A DNA stretch of 64,000 bases from Macrotrachela quadricornifera (GCA_022393335.1 JAJEKB010000932.1:111592-175591), one strand, 5' to 3'. Positions 25,420 through 39,530 are shown, counted from the stretch's first letter. The notes: generated by a model not told the origin, from the sequence alone. Numbers and translations are program-made.

Positions 25420-28303
25420 ATGCTTACTTTGGTAGCTCGAATTAATATTTATTCTTTTTCTCCCCAACGTTTAACCCGTTATTTATTATTCAATTCTTCT
25501 ACCTTATCCAATACTCGTCAATATTATCATAGTGAAAATTCAACAACTCCATCACAATATAATCATTATCTAATTAATTTTCATTCGTGGAAATTAACTC
25601 ATCAACCACATGAACCAAGTCTTCATTGGAATATTCGATTTCGTCAACAACAACAACAACAACAAATTGAAATAGGAGAACAAGATCAATCAAGTGAAAA
25701 TTGGGATTTGTGGTTTCAACAACATCAGACACTTTCACTTCTTCCATTATCTCAACAAAATAATTTATCTTCTACGGATCAAATTTATTTTCTTGATCTT
25801 CCTCAAACTACATCAATGCCTAAACGTTCAAGAGAATCTTCTCCATCTATTATAATATCAAATAAACGTGAAAAATATTTACATCGTAAGTTTTTAAATA
25901 ATTTATTCACATTTAATTTTTATATTAAACTATTGTAGTGGAATCAAAACTTCCTAAACGAATATGGGCATATACAAATTATGATGAACATTTAATTAAA
26001 AGTCGTTATCATCATTTTAATTTTCATATAATTACTTATAATATTCTTGCTCAAAAATTAATTGAAAACAATCCATTTTTATATGATGATTGTTTAGAAA
26101 ATAATCTTGAATGGAATCAACGAAAAAAACGTTTATTAAAAGAAATATTAAAAGAAGATCCTGATGTATGTCTTTAAGAAAGAATTCATAGAACAAAAAA
26201 ATTTTTTTTTAAAATTTTTTCAGATTATTTGTTTACAAGAAATGCAAAAAGATCATTATGAACATGACTTTCAACCAAAAATGATCGATCATGGTACAAA
26301 AAATATATGTAAATTTATTCAAAATTTTTTTTTTGAATTTTTAGGATATCAAGCAATATATATAAAACGTTCTGGTGATAAATCAGATGGATGTTGTTTA
26401 TTTTATAAAACAAATCGATTAAAATTAGTTAATTATAAAGCAGTACCATTCTATCAAAAAAATATTCAGCTTTTAGATAGGTAAACCTATGATTTAGTCT
26501 TTATTGATAGAATTAAAAATTTGAATAGTAAACTAATGAAAGAAAATATAATGGATAGCCTAGAATAAATGGCGTCCACAATGTTCTTGTAATATCTCGT
26601 TCAAATTGTCACGTAAATATTTGCATTTTTTTAAATAAAAGATAGTCCACGCAATTCTCTAGAAAATCGTTTGAAAAGAAGTGTTTCAACGAATAACTAT
26701 GATATTATAATAGTGCACTTAGAAATATGCATTCTTAGAAAAATAACTATTTTATGTCTTCTAGAGAATTAGATACGAAATTCAATTTGAATGCAAGTTT
26801 TCTGTATTTTCGAATGTATCTTTTCTACATCATAGATCGTTCTTATTATGCATCTCAAATATTATGGAAAAGTACTTTACAACATTCTACTCGTACCGAG
26901 ATAACCAAAATAACGTACATATTCAAACTTAGTAATAAGTTTGAATATGTAATAATTTTCCATATATGAGAAGACGATTAAAATTGTGATGAGTTTTAAT
27001 AGAAGATTTTCAGAACAAGAACAAAGAACTCGTTTTGTTCCAGTATATTTAGAACATATATAAAAAGAAAAGATATTCAGTCAACCAATAGATCGTTATA
27101 TGGGCTACAGAATAACTTATTCAGTTACTTTATATAAGAACCAAAAAGTAATAAAAAACCATTGATATGAAAACGAGTATATTGAAAGTAGGTCGTTTTG
27201 GAACATTGGAATGTTGACTGAAGATAGTCTTCTTTTCAAAATGATTTTTTTATGGAATTTCACTGGCTATCTTTTGAAAACAAATTCAAGTTTTTACGTC
27301 ACAATATGAGCGAGATATTTCAAAAATACTGAAAGTATCATTTATTATAAGCTATCCGTTATAATTATCGACTACCGCTTGATCTTATGTAAAAGAAAAA
27401 AAAATCAATAATAAATTCTATTTTTTCGTCTTGTCAGACAATGAGATTTCCTATCAGATAAATCCCAAGTTCAAATACTTTTGAGATGTTTTTTTTTCAT
27501 CTCATCATACCTAAACGTTGATATGAGATAATTGATAATTTTTTCTTTGTTTCTTTAGAGACAACTGTGGTTTGATTGCACTTTTTCAACCATTAACACG
27601 AAATGCTACATCAGATGATATATTTTGTGTAGCTACAACACATTTACTTTTTTCACCAAAACGTGGTGATATAAAATTAGCCCAAATACAATATTTTCTT
27701 GCTGAAATAGATCGATTATCAAATAAAGATTCAACATTAAATTCTTATTATCCTACAATTATATGTGGCGATTTTAATGCCCAACCTCAATCTCCATTAT
27801 TAAATTTTCTAACAGATGGTCATATTAAATATGATACATATCGAAGTATTGAAATTTCTGGTCAAATTTCACAATCAATTATTAATAATCGTTTTTCTCT
27901 TCAACTTCCATCAAATGAACTATTACCATCATCATTTGTTACATCAGATTGTCGTTTTCCAAAATCAATTTCATTAAATAATAGAGATCAACTTATTTTT
28001 CAAACATATATTAATAGAAAATCATCAGCTATATTAACACATAATAAAAATTTTCGTTCAGTTTATGATTTAGATGAACTATCAGATGTTACAACATGTA
28101 TTAATAATGAATCAAATATAGTTGATTATATATTTTATACAAAATCAGATAATGATCGACATAGATTAAATTTATTAAGTCGTTATGATTTATACAAAGA
28201 CAATCAAATGTTAAATTTACATTTACCAAATCATCAATTTGCTTCCGATCATTTTCTTTTAGCAGCAAAATTTTCATTAAAATTAAAAAAGAAAAAACAC
28301 TAA
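25420..28303 (+). CDS. ANGEL2: ANGEL-type endonuclease/exonuclease/phosphatase-fold protein (CCR4-related)
   Basis: Five exons (25420-25885, 25939-26165, 26224-26293, 26345-26480, 27559-28303) give 547 residues; human ANGEL2 has 544. After a Ser/Gln-rich N-terminus with a poly-Gln run, the EEP domain shows FHIITYNILAQKLIENNPFL, IICLQEMQKDHY (metal-binding Glu), SGDKSDGCCLFYK, FCVATTHLLFSPKRGDIKLA, TIICGDFNAQPQSPLL, SNIVDYIFY and FASDHFLLAAKF (catalytic His). ANGEL proteins are relatives of the CCR4 deadenylase; ANGEL2 removes 2',3'-cyclic phosphates from RNA ends (family knowledge). ANGEL1 and ANGEL2 are not distinguished here. The fourth intron is 1.08 kb because of an inserted element. IGHMBP2 follows 107 nt downstream. 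Confidence 0.93.
26548..27362. mobile_element. MITE-like inverted-repeat element in ANGEL intron 4
   Basis: The ends pair as inverted repeats: GGATAGCCTAGAATAAATG at ~26553 against the complement of the segment ending at ~27357, and AATATCTCGxTCAxATTGT further in, with similarity continuing for about 100 bp. No transposase is visible. The element accounts for the only kilobase-size intron of this gene. Confidence 0.6.
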
Positions 28304-28392
28304 ATGACTTTATATCGATTGATTTTTTTTTGTTTTCGTATATATTTTTATTAAACTTATAAAAAAAAAGAAGATTAGACAGAATCTTTTAT

Positions 28393-28410
28393 CGTTTATT
28401 TGATTTATAG
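28393..28410 (+). promoter_or_regulatory. Candidate spliced-leader acceptor before IGHMBP2
   Basis: A T-rich tract ending in ATAG abuts the IGHMBP2 ATG at 28411, 107 nt after the ANGEL stop codon. This is the same geometry as at FRG1. Confidence 0.5.
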
Positions 28411-31400
28411 ATGAACGGTGTAGAATTATTTGTTGAAAAATGTCGAGATTTAATTGAACTTGAACGTGAAGAAGAAATAAAACAAACAACGTGAGATGAA
28501 AAACAAAAAAAAAAGTTTTTTTTTTATTGTTATTATAATTAATAGTGAAGCATTAAAAGGTCAACCAATAAAACGTCTTGCTGAACGAGGATTATGTTTA
28601 ACACGTCTTCGTTTTCAATATACATATACAGGTCTATATGGTCGAACAATTCTTGTATTTGAAGGTGAATCTCTTTCACGTGTACAAACATTTGGACCAG
28701 GTTTGTTTGTATAAAATAAGAAAATTTCTTTCTATTTTTTCTTATAGGTGATATTGCTGCTATTTATCAACAAGGACATTCAATTGATGAACAAGTTCCA
28801 TTAGCACATGGTCTTATATTTCGTTTAACAACAAATACAATACATATAACTATTGAAGATAGTGATGATGAACAATTTAATTCATTAGGTGATACTTGCC
28901 TTTTTATGATTATTAAAATGGCTAATGATGTAACTTATCGACGATTAAAACAGTATGTTAAATTTAAAATAAATGATAAGGTAGCATAATACCATTTTAC
29001 TACTAATTAATTTCGAATCATCATATGAGTTAATGCAGTCTGAAGAGAACATGATTATCTTGCATCTAAGTTTTGATTCTTATTAAGCATTATTCTTCTA
29101 AATAAATTCTAGTGCTATAAAAACTTTTTAATAAGATATTGATTTTTTCATATTTTTTATATCTTAGTTGTCTCACTTTAATGGTAAAACAACGTCAAGG
29201 AATTGCTCATCATTTACTTGATATTGCATTTGATAATGCTGATCCAATTCCATCAAATTTTTCTGAAAATATTGGTCCATCACAATGGTTTAATGAAAAT
29301 CTTGATCAATCACAACGAGAAGCTGTTAGTTTTGCATTAGCTTCACGTGATATATCAATCATTCATGGACCACCAGGCACTGGTAAATTGTTTTCTTTTT
29401 TTGTTTGTAAATATTAAATTTAAATAATAAAATTATTTTTCTTTAGGTAAAACAACAACAATTGTTGAATATATATTGCAAGAAGCATTAAAACGTGATG
29501 CAAAAATTCTTTGTTGTGCACCATCAAATATAGCTGTTGATAATCTTGTTGAACGTCTTGGAAGAAAAAAACAATTAAAACTTATTCGTCTTGGTCATCC
29601 AGCACGTTTACTTGAATCAATACAATGTTTTTCATTAGAATCAATTGTGATAGAAAATTATCAAGATGTTAAAAATGCATTACGTGAAGATTTAAATCAA
29701 TGTTTTGTAAGTTATTATTTTTTTGTTTATTCATATTTCTTTAATTTATTGTTTAAATTAAAGACTAAATTACGAAAATCATCTACTGATCGTAATGAAC
29801 GTGAACATTTAAAAAAAGAAATAAAAAATTTACGAAAAGATATTCGAATATATGAAGAAAAAGCTAGTCGTGAAGCAATGAAATCAGTTAATGTTATTCT
29901 TTGTACATTAACATCAGCTACAGATGATAGTCCATTAAAATTATTACCACCAAATCATTTTGATTTAGTTGTTATTGATGAATGTTCTCAAGTATTATAG
30001 ATATAATAATAATAATCATAATAATATTTTAATAAAAATTTATTTTAGGCTCTTGAAGTTGCTTGTTGGCTTGCTTTACTTCGTGCACCAAAATGTGTTT
30101 TAGCTGGTGATCATTTACAATTACCACCAACAATTTTAAGTGAAAAAGCTGCAAAAGATGGTTTAGCAATTACATTAATGCAACGATTAATTGAACAATT
30201 TGGTGATAAAGTTAGTATAAATAAAATATTCTTTTTTTGATCACTTATTTTTCTCAATACAAAAAAAAAAGAAAACAAACGTTTGCAATTATATTTAGAT
30301 AACTCGTATGTTAACAGTACAATATCGAATGAATGAAGCTATTATGAATTGGTCATCAAAAGAATTTTATCAAGGAAAATTAATTGCTGATATATCAGTT
30401 AAATCTCATTTATTAAAAGATTTATCAAATATATCAAAACGTGATAATGAATATGAAATTGATGATGAAAATTTATCACAATGTCCATTATATCTTATTG
30501 ATACAACTGGTTATGATATGCCAGAAATATGTTATGATGATGAAAATTCTCGTGGTAATGAAGGTGAAGTTGCACTTGTTAATATTCACATAAATGAATT
30601 AATTGAAAATTATGGTGTATCTATTGATCAAATTGGTATTATAACACCATATAATATGCAAGTACAATTATTACGTCAAAAACTTTTAAATAAATATCCA
30701 ACATTAGAAATAAAATCTGTTGATGGATTTCAAGGACGTGAAAAAGAAGTTATTATTATTTCAATGGTTAGATCAAATTTACATGGTTAGTAATAAGAAA
30801 AAAAAACAAATATTATGAAAAATTTTGTGAAATAATTGTTGAAGTATATACAATAGAAATTTGCACCTAACCTTTCCCTCTTCGTTACAGACCGACTTTT
30901 GGAAGTATTTATCTTTATTCTATATTTTATTTTTTAAGGTGAAGTTGGTTTTCTATCAGATTCTCGTCGAATAAATGTTGCTATAACACGTGCACGTAGA
31001 CATTTATGTATTATTTGTAATGTTCAAACAGTTAGTCATGATCCATTTATTAAACGATTAATTGATTATATGCTTGAAAATGGACAAGTTTGTTCGGCAT
31101 TTGAACTTGTTGATGGTATTAATAAATTTTATATATTAATAAAATATTATTTTTGCGTTTAATTATAGACAATAATTTTTTTCATGGAACAACTTTATCA
31201 AAAAAATCAACAACATCATCTAAACCTAAAGAAACAAAACAAAAGCCAAAAAAATCGAAGTATATAAATACAAAATAACAAAAAAAAAAGAGAATTAAAT
31301 TTTTACTTTAGACAACAAATTGATCAACGTTCTGAAGCAACAAATACACTTGAAAATTATCTTACTAAAATACTTGATCAACGTATTGAAACATTTCTTA

Positions 31401-32453
31401 ATGATTCTAATGTACAACAATTACAATTTGAAGATGGTCTATCACCATTTGGTCGACGTTATGTACATGAAGTATATAAGTAAAAAATTTCTTTAAGAAA
31501 ATTTTCTACAAAAAGAAAATTTCTTATTTAGCTTGCTGAAAAATATAATTTACAACATATTAGTGAAGGTATTGGTGATCAACGACATATAACTATTATG
31601 AAAAAAAATTCAATTGAAAAAATTATAAAGAAAATCGATGAAAATGAAGAAGAAATTAATCAACAATTTCGTTCATTTTCTCTATTAGAAAAAGATGAAG
31701 AAATGAAAGAATCAATTGATAAAAATATAAAATTAACAAAGAAAAATTCTGATACAAATTTAATTTCAACAAAAAAAGATGAAGAAATAGTAAGGATAAA
31801 ATTTTTATTATTATCTAAATAAATCTTTTCTTCTAGATTGAATCACCAATTGTAATTGATCCAATTAATCTTTGTCGATATTGTCATAAAGATATTCCAT
31901 TACAAAATTTTCAATTACATGAAATATATTGTCAACGTGTTAATCCATTATCTTCATTATCTACTTCAACTAATGAAATTTCTGTAAAATAAATAATTTA
32001 TTTTTAAAAAAAACTATTTTTTTTTTATTTTGAATATTTTAGGAACCAGCATCATCAAAAATAAATATTGCTTCAGAACGTTCAAAAACTGCTAAGAAAA
32101 AAGATAATAAATTAGCATCAATGAATACTGAAGCATCACTTGATGATTTATTAGAAGCAGCTCGTCAACAAGATAATATTTGTAATGCACAACGATGTAA
32201 AGTTAAAATAAGTTTATTAGGACAACTTTGTTCATATTGTAATCGTCGTTATTGTTTGGAACATTCAATGCCTGAAGTACATGGTTGTGGTCATCAAGCA
32301 CGTAAAGATATTAGACAAACACATATATCAACACATACAAATGTTAAACCTGTTTATGAAAATACTTCAATAAGTAAAGAAAAAAGACCACATTTAGAAA
32401 GAAAATTACAAGATAAAATTGCTACAAAAGAAAGTCAAAGAAAGAAAAAATAA
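28411..32453 (+). CDS. IGHMBP2: SMUBP-2/IGHMBP2 superfamily 1 RNA-DNA helicase
   Basis: Fourteen exons join in frame to 1011 residues (human 993). The N-terminal OB-like part is followed by SF1 helicase motifs: Walker [25 protein letters not shown] (Ia), LVVIDECSQ (II, DEAD-box-like DExx), [13 protein letters not shown] (III), [16 protein letters not shown] (IV), [20 protein letters not shown] (V) and [16 protein letters not shown] (VI). Then come a Lys-rich linker, an R3H region ([20 protein letters not shown]), a CxxC...H...C finger ([21 protein letters not shown]) and a C-terminal AN1-type zinc finger ([20 protein letters not shown], then [20 protein letters not shown]). The family unwinds RNA and DNA 5'-3' and is ribosome-associated. 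It is the downstream member of a tight pair with the ANGEL gene. Confidence 0.96.
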
Positions 32454-32495
32454 AAATTATGGTTTTTTTTTTATTTGGTTTTATAATTATATTAA

Positions 32496-32501
32496 AATAA
32501 A
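32496..32501 (+). terminator. Poly(A) signal of IGHMBP2
   Basis: AATAAA about 43 nt after the stop codon at 32453. Confidence 0.45.
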
Positions 32502-35500
32502 TTGTAAAGAGAAAACATTTTATTAAATTTTCTATAATATTATCTCCAGTAATATATTATAGAAAGGTTTCATGATACCATAATGTAATTTAGATAATAA
32601 TTCATGACTTTTTATTTTACTAAATATATCATTATTTCTATTAATCATGAAGAAAATTTTATATGATTTATTTAGAAAGATATTTTCCTGAAGATGTATA
32701 ATAAAACTTCATGTTTTTATTCAATATTTCAAGAGATACAATGTACATGTTTTACCATATATTCTCCATTGACTATATCATTTCTTATAGTATGATTATT
32801 TTCTTTATCGATATGAAATCTATTTTTTTGAGAACAATAATAAATATATTTGTATTCTAAATACATGAAGACTACTGACAACAATTTGCTTTTCTCCTGT
32901 CATTGTTAAGGTTGGCCTTTGTTTTGACAGATACATATTCTAACAAGCACGCAATTATATATCCATGACAAAAGATGACTAGATCTAACAAAGGACAAAA
33001 AGGAATATATATATCATGATAAACGATAATCTAGTTTAGTTAACATAGATTACAATAGTTGCTTATCATTTTTCCTCTCATTTTCTATTTTCCTTATTGA
33101 CTCAATTATAATTGTAATCGGCAACAGTAAAGAACTCTTGATTTGATCGTTTTGTATTTTTTTTTTCTAATAAATTGATCATAAAAATATCTTTATCACG
33201 GACTACACATTTGTTTTACTATTATCGAAATCTATTTCTATAAAAGACATGTATCCAACAATTCTATTTAGTCAAAATTCATTATAACATATATAATAGA
33301 TTGTATCAAAAGGACATCAAATAATTATTTAGTTTTACTTAACTCAGTCTAATCTGACTGGTGAGATCACTAATAGTGCACCAGTAAGCAATAGATCCTA
33401 TTGGCTCTAATTTGGATTGAGAAAACTTTGAAGAATTCCTTTTTGTTAAGGAAATTTTTCATTTTAATGGTAGATTCCAACGAAACTAAATCACTTTAAA
33501 TCTTTTATAAAACTGTCAAAATATTTAGGAGATAAAAGTGATTTACTAAACATCAAATTCATGCTGAAAATAATCCTACCAGAAAGTGCATATTGGATCT
33601 CATATGGAGTAAAAATCCTACTAATATATTCGTATAAATCATAAATTCTGATAGAGAAAGTAGTGCACGTCAAATGAGTCATTCTCCGACGAATATAATT
33701 TTAAGTTTCATGGGTTTTCCAGTCAAAAAACCTAAAATTTATTGAATTATAAAAACTTTTAATGGAATAGTGACAAAGAACTTTTCGATACTATTTACTA
33801 AAACATTCGAAAATTCTCTATGACCGAATATTGATTAAGAATACCACAAGAATGTTCAGTAAAAATACTATTGTTTTTTTTGAACATCACACTTGAAACT
33901 AATCATTGAATAAAAGATATATACCGGATTTTTAAAATATAAAATGAATGTAGTTGTGATTGAATGATCATCTCGTATTTTCTCAAGAAAACAATATGGG
34001 CACAATAGCCATTTCAATATTTATTCTTAATGATAATATTAGAAAATATTGATTAGATAAAGTATAAGTATAAAGATGATGTTATGTAATTTATAGCTAT
34101 ACTAGCATGATTTACAATACACTTTTCTAGAAAACAATAGCTATGAAAAAGTATTAATAATTTTCTGAATAATATGTGTACTACATTGTGCTGGTATATT
34201 TAGTTATTTAACTATTTACAAACGACGAAGAGATACCGAAATTATTACATTATCATTCAATACAATAACTATAAGAAGTAATAATTTGGTTTTCTTTTGA
34301 TTTGTCAAGAAAAATCATTTTCAAGATAGAGATTTGAGAATAAAATCTTTGACATGATTAGAATCGATTTTAGTACGTCTAGTAAGCGTGATAAAACTGA
34401 TATAAAATCATATAAATAATTCTTGTCTTATTTTTTCTTTTATTTCTGAATAGTTCTAACTTTTTTTGAATTATTTCCGATGCAAAATACTTTAGTGTCA
34501 ATAGCATTGTTCGTTATAGTAGATTCTCATGAGATAGTTTTTTTTATAAAACAGTTAATGAATAGCTTATATCACTATTTGGTTAAAATGAATGGAGGCG
34601 TATATATATATATATGTAAAAAACTTCTATAAATAGATTAAATGATACAATTGAACTATTCTTTCTTATTTTAGAAAGAAAAGTGCGTGAGAAGAAACAC
34701 ATGTTACTTAAAAATGTTCTAAAATACATTTATCGGAAAGAGAAGAAAAAAAAAAAAAGAACGAAAATAATGCCTGAGGAAAAAAAAGAAAAACTATATC
34801 AACTAAGAAAATAGAATATAACAATCAAATAAATGCATTATAATGAAATAATACTTTATTTAGTTAGATTAATAGAAATTTCGAAGAAAATTATTTTTCT
34901 AATTATTTTTCATGAAAATATAAAAATTAGTTATTATATATTAGATAAATCCTTTTTTTTATTTATATAATTAAATCTCATTTTTTATAAATATGATATT
35001 TTATTTTACTGAATTATATAATCATCGATAGAATGTATATATTCTTTTTAATATCTTAATTATGCTTGTTTTTTTTCTTCATAGATTACGAAATTACTAT
35101 TATTCTGAATATAAACACAGTTGTATGTATTGAATTTTTTTCTTCAAATAAATAAAAACAATTATAATAAAAGAGATCATTTAGTTTTATCATTATTTAT
35201 TGATAAATAATATAACTGAACATTAGAATTCACATTAATTTTTCTATACTCAATAAAAATAGATCCTTCATATAGCTACATACGCGAATATACATAATAA
35301 ATTTTCTCATATTTAAAATATTTGTTCAATGACACGTTATTTATGACTATTATAATATAAATATTTCTTAATAAAAAGCAAAATATACTGAATTTCTTTT
35401 TTTTTTTTTGAAATGATAAATATATGGGTTTTTTTTTCTTTTTTATCCAACAAAAAAAAATATATGACTAGACACCACATAGAGACATACATAAATGAAA

Positions 35501-35581
35501 AATGATACCGTTTCTTTTTCTCTCAATTCTCTCTTATTTATCTTAAATAAAGAAGAAAAAAAAAAAACAAAATCTTTTTTA
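32502..35581. other. Gene-poor intergenic region
   Basis: About 3.1 kb of very AT-rich sequence between the convergent IGHMBP2 and synaptotagmin-like genes, with an (AT)n run at about 34600 and several A- and T-runs. No coding signal or repeat was recognised. Confidence 0.5.
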
Positions 35582-38500
35582 TCACTTCAATTCTTCTATT
35601 CGTATTGGTGATTTTAATGTTTGCCATTGTGCATTAAGAGATTCACCAGATAAAATTGTTGACCAATAAATATTTTCCGGACTAATTATACCTTTTGCCA
35701 TATTATTTATAGCTGGACCAAATATAATAGAACCAAGTTGTTCTTTATATGATAAAGATTCATGTACAACACGTAATTCAATCATAACTTCTTGTGCTAT
35801 ATCACGACGTAATTCAAAAACAAGTTCTTCATTGAATGTTGGACAATCTAATGCACGTTGTACACTTGTTTTTTTACGTTTTAATTTTTTTCCATTACGA
35901 TCAAATAATGTTACTTTTACACATGCTTCTAAAATATTTAAAACACAAAAAATAAAAAACTTGTTTTTATTGTTTTTTTTCTTCTATATTTTAATCTGTT
36001 TACCTGGAAATGGTTTACTTTCAATAGAAAGTGGTCGTAAATTTTTTGCTTCCAGTACAACAACTGCTAATTTAGCAGCACTTTGTAAATAAGATAATGA
36101 AACAAGTAAATCACCAAGATCTGGATCCTATTAAAAATAAAGAAAATTATAATCAATAATTTTTTTTTAAATAATAAATTTCTAACTTGTATTGTTGATG
36201 ATGAATCATATTCATCTAATGGTTTTTTTAATGAAATTTGATCAGTTTCGATTAAATTTTCAAGATCATATTTAACTGTAGCAATACGAATATCTTTATA
36301 TAATGGTTTTGTTGTTCCAACTTTATATATAAGAATTTCAATAGAATGATTATTTAATTGATCATATGATAATTCAAAATCATTTAATTGTTTAACATCA
36401 AATAAATAAGATGATTGAAAACGTGGATAACGAATAATTTTTGTTTGAAATAAACTACGTTTTTCAGGATATAATCGAAAACGACAATATAATGATATAA
36501 AATCATTATTATTTCCACTAATATTGGCATTATTTGTAGATGATAAATTCATATTATTATTGCTATTATTATTATTGACAAATGTATCAAGTATTTGCAT
36601 ATTTTCAAAAATTAAACTGTCAATAAAAACATGTTCACCATCACGATCGTAACTAATTTTTATATGTGATATAGCTCGATTTGAATCATCTTCTTCTGTT
36701 GAATTTAATGGAATAGAAGCTTTCTATATTATTAAAAAAGAAAAAAAGAAATTTTTTATTGTTTTTATTTTAATTAAACCGTATGAATTATTTTTAAAAA
36801 AATAATAACATACAGCAGCAGCTGAAGCATATAAGGCTTGTTGTAATTCTTTTGGATCAATTGGATCAAACATAGATGGACGTCGTCCTCGTGCTGGTAA
36901 TGACATTTTTCTATCGGAATTAAAATTTGTTACTGTTTCACCTACTGGTGAAATATCTTTCATAACACTGCTATGTGATGGAGAATTATTTGATTGAATA
37001 CTAACGCGTGGTGATGATGATTGTGGACCAGTAACAAATTGTGTTGGCGGTGTGCCTATATCAAATAAAATGAGATATATATAAAGAGAAAAATTTCCGA
37101 TTTTTCATGTCCGATTCAGTCATAAATGCCGCGCAAATTTTATTACTAGTGACAAGAGAAAGCAAAAGAGAAATATAGAGAAAAAAAAGGAGAAAAGAGC
37201 TTGATGAGTTTTCCTCGTTGTTGCTGTCGTCGTCGTTCATCGCCTCGTTTTTGGAACACCCCAATATATAATGAAATGAAGACGCATATGCGTGTGCACA
37301 CACACAGAGAAGAAAAGTAATGTGTAATGTAGGACTGCTTTTTATGGATGTGTGTGTCTGTGTGTGTCTATGCACTCTTTATTTTCACTCATACAACGAC
37401 AACAACCATATACACATACATATATACACGTCCTTACTCAATGAACAATCAAGTATAGTTGCTCACTGTCATTCTGTCTCTTTTTCATATTCTATTCGAT
37501 TATGATAATAAGTGGTACTATACATCAATTATAAGTTGAGATAAATTGAACATTATATAAGCCGTTGAGAATTGGCGTCAAGAAAAAAATCAGAGACGAG
37601 ACATATGAGCAGACCATAGTCTTTTTTTTCTCAGTTTTCTTCAATGATCATCTTTTCTCTTAATTGCGTTTGGGACAAAATAACAGTAGAAAAAAAGACA
37701 GAAAAAGATCGAGTTTATTGAACCCTTTTAACATACTCCCAAAAGACACGCTCAACTAATGAACATACAGTATGTCGACACCGGAAATCAAAAGCACACA
37801 TAGAATCAGATCGAGTTTGTATATATATAAAATGCTGATTTCTTTTCAATGAAGACAATTTAAAGAAGTCTCAATCACGAGATAGTTGTTATTCTTCTTT
37901 CTTTTTTTTGCATATAATCATTCATTTTGTTTTTTTTTCATCTTGGTCTGTTGTGTGTTTTTTTACTTTTTTTTTAGTGCTTCTGAATCTATTCATTCAC
38001 ACTGTTGTAATTTCCGTTTTTCTTGTTTTTATTTTATTTCTAAGCATGATCTGTTTTGATGAAACTGCATTTCCTTATCATTATCATTATCATTACTATT
38101 GTTTGTTCTTGAAAATTTTTTTTTGGCACATAATCGAAGCGATACACAAAAAAAAAATCCTTTATAACTGAAGAATACCATAAACGATAAAAATCATTCA
38201 TTCGATGTCTGTTGACATCATACGAATTTCTAGTTCTTTTTATAAATTAGATCTCTAGACAGATTATACGATACATGTAAAAAAAAAATGACGAAAAGGA
38301 TCGAGTAAGAAGAAAAAAAGCAATCAATTTTGATTCTGCTTGATTAGAAATGATTGCTCTTTTATTCCGCCTTCTTATTCTTCTTTTTTTTCTCTTTTTC
38401 TTTCTCGTATAAATACAAATCGTATTTGTTTGATTAACATCGTTGATAAAAGGAAACTTAAAAGTAAAAAATAAAAATAATCAAAAAAATTCATATATAC

Positions 38501-39181
38501 TTAAGCTGTATAAAGTATTTAAATATGTAACAATAAATATTCTAGGGAAGAAGAAGAAAAAAATACTTTTCTCTACCTACCGGATGTTGGTAAAATATTG
38601 TTTACTATATTGTTGCTTAATGAACTAGGTGATGGTGATAAATTGAAAGACGATGAACGAGCATCGAAATGTGGTACTGGGCTTCCTGAACCACCACCAC
38701 CACTACCGCTAGTACCTAAATTATGAATACTACTGGTAGGATATGCAGTAGTTATTGATGTAGATGATAGACGTTGCAATGATGATAATAATGCTTCTTC
38801 AGTACGTTCATTTACTATTGTTGATGGATATTGAGGTTGATCATGAGCTGATGTATGAATAATAAGAGGCGCACTTAAACGACGAATATTGGATTTATGA
38901 ATATCCGAAGAAAGCAACTTAGAACTACAAATATTGTTTGGATAATTAACATTTACTGATGTTTGTTTTATCACTGAACAAGGTGATGGTCGAGGTGATA
39001 CTGTACATGATCGAGTAGTCATTGTTGGTGTTTTTGATGTTGTTAATTGTGATGGTGATGATGGTGGATTTCTTAGCATACTTTTTCGTGGTTCCAATAT
39101 TAATGATGATGATGATGGACTATTATCATCAGAAGAGTTTGTAGTAAATAAACGACGAAAAAACGAACTTAATTTAGCCAT
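35582..39181 (-). CDS. Tandem-C2 synaptotagmin-like protein, isoform from first exon A
   Basis: Five exons (39181-38581, 37055-36814, 36723-36187, 36127-36004, 35928-35582) give 616 residues. The first ~280 residues are Ser/Pro-rich and disordered (RRLSAPLII; GTSGSGGGGSGSP). Two C2 domains follow: C2A (ISHIKISYDRDGEHVFIDSL ... FRLYPEKRSLFQTKIIRYPR) and C2B (DLGDLLVSLSYLQSAAKLAV, VTLFDRNGKKLKRKKTSVQR, TFNEELVFELRRD, WSTILSGESLNAQWQTL). The acidic loop residues that bind calcium appear largely missing, so a calcium-independent synaptotagmin-like role in membrane traffic is inferred. No transmembrane segment is present. The exon 1 donor is phase 1. A second first exon lies 2.2 kb upstream. Confidence 0.8.
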
Positions 39182-39501
39182 ACGATATTTCTTTTTTTGT
39201 TAAATAACACAATAATAAAAGTTTATATGTAGGTTTATTCTATTTTTTTTTTTGAGAGAAACTAATAATTATTTATAGAAATGTTCACATGAGAGTTAAA
39301 TACAGTACAATACACTATTTGAGAATTACAAACGAAGTTGACATATTGATGCAATAATTCTAGTCACGCAGGTGTAAGGCTTAAGCAACGAGTAATAAAC
39401 AAAAATGATGATTATTCTTGCTTTCCTCTCGTGTACGGTCTTTTCTTTGTTTTCATTTTTTTTCTCTATTTTTCTTCGTCACTATTCTTTTCCATCTTCT
39501 T

Positions 39502-39530
39502 TCTCTCTCTCCCTCTCTCTCTCTCTCCTC
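39502..39530 (-). repeat. (GA)n tract upstream of first exon A
   Basis: A CT-repeat on the plus strand is (GA)n on the gene strand, about 320 bp upstream of the exon A ATG. GAGA-type tracts often mark promoters in animals; this role is inferred. Confidence 0.45.

Noticed and set aside
37061..37505. ORFs with CA/TG dinucleotide repeats inside the C2 gene intron
   Set aside because: Low-complexity frames produced by microsatellite-like sequence; the region is spliced out between 38580 and 37056.
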